Positions 62,191 through 64,000 of a stretch of DNA of 64,000 bases are shown piece by piece; positions within the stretch are counted from its first letter, which is position 1; the number at the start of each line of letters is the position of its first letter. The stretch lies in NCBI RefSeq assembly GCF_040954645.1, contig NC_092812.1, positions 5,873,001 to 5,937,000 on the forward strand. The letters are read 5' to 3'. The notes beneath the pieces were generated by a model. That model had not been told where the DNA came from and searched no databases. It saw nothing but the letters and a program-made list of their open reading frames with translations. A program made the position numbers and the translations under genes. Source of the stretch: Diabrotica undecimpunctata. Taxonomy: Eukaryota; Arthropoda; Insecta; Coleoptera; Chrysomelidae.

Positions 62191-62595
62191 AAATAAATGG
62201 TGAAATAGGTAAATCATTTCTATTTTTCAATAAAAATTTATTTTCCAACAGAAATATAGCGACACAAATATTAAAATAATATAGATATAAAACCTTTTAA
62301 ATGACAAACTATTAATAACATAGTAAAACAAATATTTCAATCCAGCAACAACAAGGCTGATTTACAAATAAACAAACCTAAATTTTTGGACATTATAAAT
62401 AATAAAACTTTGGAATAAGTCTATGAACGTGAGTATAAATATTTGAGAATTATCGTCATGATCACACAGCATGTAGCATTCACTGCTGAACATAGGCCGT
62501 CGGTCTCCCTGGGCTAATGTGCATAGACACTAGTTACCTAAGGCAGGGTTAAAGGTGTAATTGGTATCTGAACCTATCCGAAAGGATCTTCCCGG
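62191..62595. other. non-coding; contains a CACTGCTGAACATAGGCC motif
   Basis: The motif at about 62480-62497 recurs in many insect repeats. No other feature was recognised. Confidence 0.35.
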
Positions 62596-62600
62596 CAAAA

Positions 62601-63835
62601 ATGACATACGATAATATTATTATATCGATAGCCACAATAATGATGAGCCACTTACTTAAAACGTTCTTGAAAGTGATACACGGCAGAATATATAAAAAAT
62701 GCGAAGAACAAGTATCATGGACGCAGTTTGGATTCCGCGATTCCTTAGGCACCCGAGAGGCTCTATTCGCTGTCCAAGTGGTTATGTAAAGATGCAGGGA
62801 TGTTAACTGTGATGTGTATACTTGTTTTATCGACTACAAAAAGGCATTTGATAGAGTAAATCATGTTAAACTTATAAACATCTTGAAAGAAGTGGGGTTA
62901 GATGATAAGGACTTAAGAATCATCTATAATTTATATTACAACCAAACAGCCAATATTAAAGTGGATGACCAATTGACAGAGGCAGTCTCCATAGATAGAG
63001 GAGTGAGGCAAGGATGCATTCTGCTCCCGGTGCTATTTAGGTAGTAAAGCTATCTGTCCCCAGTAGTTTTTGCAGATAGTCTGGATGGTTTGCAAAGAAT
63101 AATGTCGCGTATATCAGATATAAGTAGAGAACACGGACTTGATCTTAATACGAAGAAAACAAAGTACATGGTAATCAGTAAGCGCGAAATATTAAATACA
63201 CAGCTTTTGGTTAACCAACATCCAATTGCCAGAGTGGACAGCTACACATACATTGGTACCAACATTAACAGCCAATGGGATCACTCCAGTGAAATAAAAC
63301 AACGCATAGGAAAAGCGAGATCGGCGTTCATAATGATGAAGTCTCTTGTCAGAAGTAACGATTTACCACTGGCTACCAAAATCTCTCTCATTAGGTGCTA
63401 TGTATTTTCTACGTTAAAATACGAAGTAGAGGCCTAGACACTTTCCGAAGCTTCTTTAAGAAAACTCGAGGCATTCGAGATGTGGTGCTACAGACGTATT
63501 TTAAGAATTTTATGGTTGGATCGTGTGACTAATGTTGAGGTCCTACGTAGAATAGGCAAGGAATGCGAGATTATTAACACCATCAAAGAGCGCAAACTAG
63601 AATATCTTGGCCATGTTATGAGGAATGAACAGAGATACAGCTTGTTGCAACTCATTCTTCAGGGCAAGGTATTTATAAAGAGAGGACCAGGGAGAAGAAG
63701 AATATCTTGGCTTCAAAACCTGAGAAAGTGGTTTAATACATCGACAACCGGACTATTCAGAATAGCAGCAAGCAAAGTTAGGATAGCCATGTTGATCGCC
63801 AACATCCGGAACGGATAGGCATCGTAAGAAGAAGA
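62601..63835 (+). pseudogene. 5'-truncated RTE/BovB-type LINE copy
   Basis: It begins in the RT at MMSHLLKTFLKVIHGRIYKK, then FGFRDSLGTREALFAVQVV, a stop, CFIDYKKAFDRVNHVKLIN, IDRGVRQGCILLPVLF. The YADD segment is deleted down to FADS near 63068. The C-terminal half follows: YIGTNINSQWDHSSEIKQRI, YEVEA*TLSE (a TAG for Trp), WCYRRILRILW, YLGHVMRNEQRY, GPGRRRISWLQN. It ends in AAGAAGAAG near 63835. No target duplication was found at the 5' side. Confidence 0.85.
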
Positions 63836-64000
63836 ATCCAAAATAAAAATCACACAGGGAGGGAGTATAAATAAGATCCTCGAATCAGCATTTCTTTCAT
63901 ATAATGATGACGAACAAATAGAGCCAAGAGAGATGAATCAGCATTCTTTATAACAGAAAAACAAATATTTTATAGGAGAGTATAATAAAAACAAAACCAT
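63836..64000. other. window end, nothing recognised
   Basis: Short A-rich sequence after the RTE 3' end. Confidence 0.3.

Overview
The window looks like repeat-rich, A+T-rich intergenic DNA from a large insect genome. A beetle such as a chrysomelid is my best guess, from the mix of transposon families; this is inference, not a search result. I could not support any host gene. Every long coding stretch belongs to a transposable element, and all but one carry stops, frameshifts, truncations or insertions.

Layout, left to right. 0.5-1.8 kb: a TIR element with TA target duplications that carries two tRNA-like modules. 3.1-5.9 kb: a hAT element built as an inverted duplication, with the same 3' end at both termini. 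6.4-11.2 kb: a Penelope-like element (PLE) split by a full-length RTE/BovB-type LINE with an 11-bp target duplication; the LINE has the only long intact ORF (first ATG 6916, 987 codons). 13.4-15.0 kb: a decayed member of an insect multi-copy family on the minus strand. 15.3-18.2 kb: a Ty3/gypsy pol relic bracketed by two long AT arrays. 19.0-20.8 kb: a truncated RTE copy. 21.0-24.0 kb: an I-clade RT split by a minus-strand RTE copy. 25.5-28.0 kb: a pogo-like element. 28.8-30.3 kb: a second PLE with a GIY-YIG domain. 30.8-33.3 kb: a second pogo-like C-terminus split by a hAT element with CAAGAC subterminal repeats.

33.9-37.2 kb: a long inverted-repeat element whose left arm holds a piggyBac element at TTAA. 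37.3-38.2 kb: a Tc1-like MITE. 39.0-41.3 kb: a mariner relic with nested insertions. 42.2-43.4 kb: a Tc1/IS630-type transposase relic. 45.6-46.3 kb: a pogo-like relic. 46.7-51.3 kb: a nearly complete two-ORF I-clade LINE on the minus strand, abutted by an RTE fragment (51.3-52.4 kb). 53.3-53.5 kb: a hairpin repeat. 54.1-55.6 kb: a jockey-type gag relic split by a short RTE insertion. 55.9-58.8 kb: a complete hAT element with TIRs and an 8-bp duplication. 58.9-60.7 kb: CR1-like and RTE-like tails. 61.1-61.9 kb: an I-clade RNase H. 62.6-63.8 kb: another RTE copy.

The genes do not work together as a pathway. What the window shows is an insertion history: target duplications give relative ages for several nests (RTE into PLE, RTE into I, RTE into jockey gag, hAT into pogo, piggyBac into the foldback element, LINE tail into an LTR-like insert into mariner). 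RTE elements are the most numerous and seem the most recently active.
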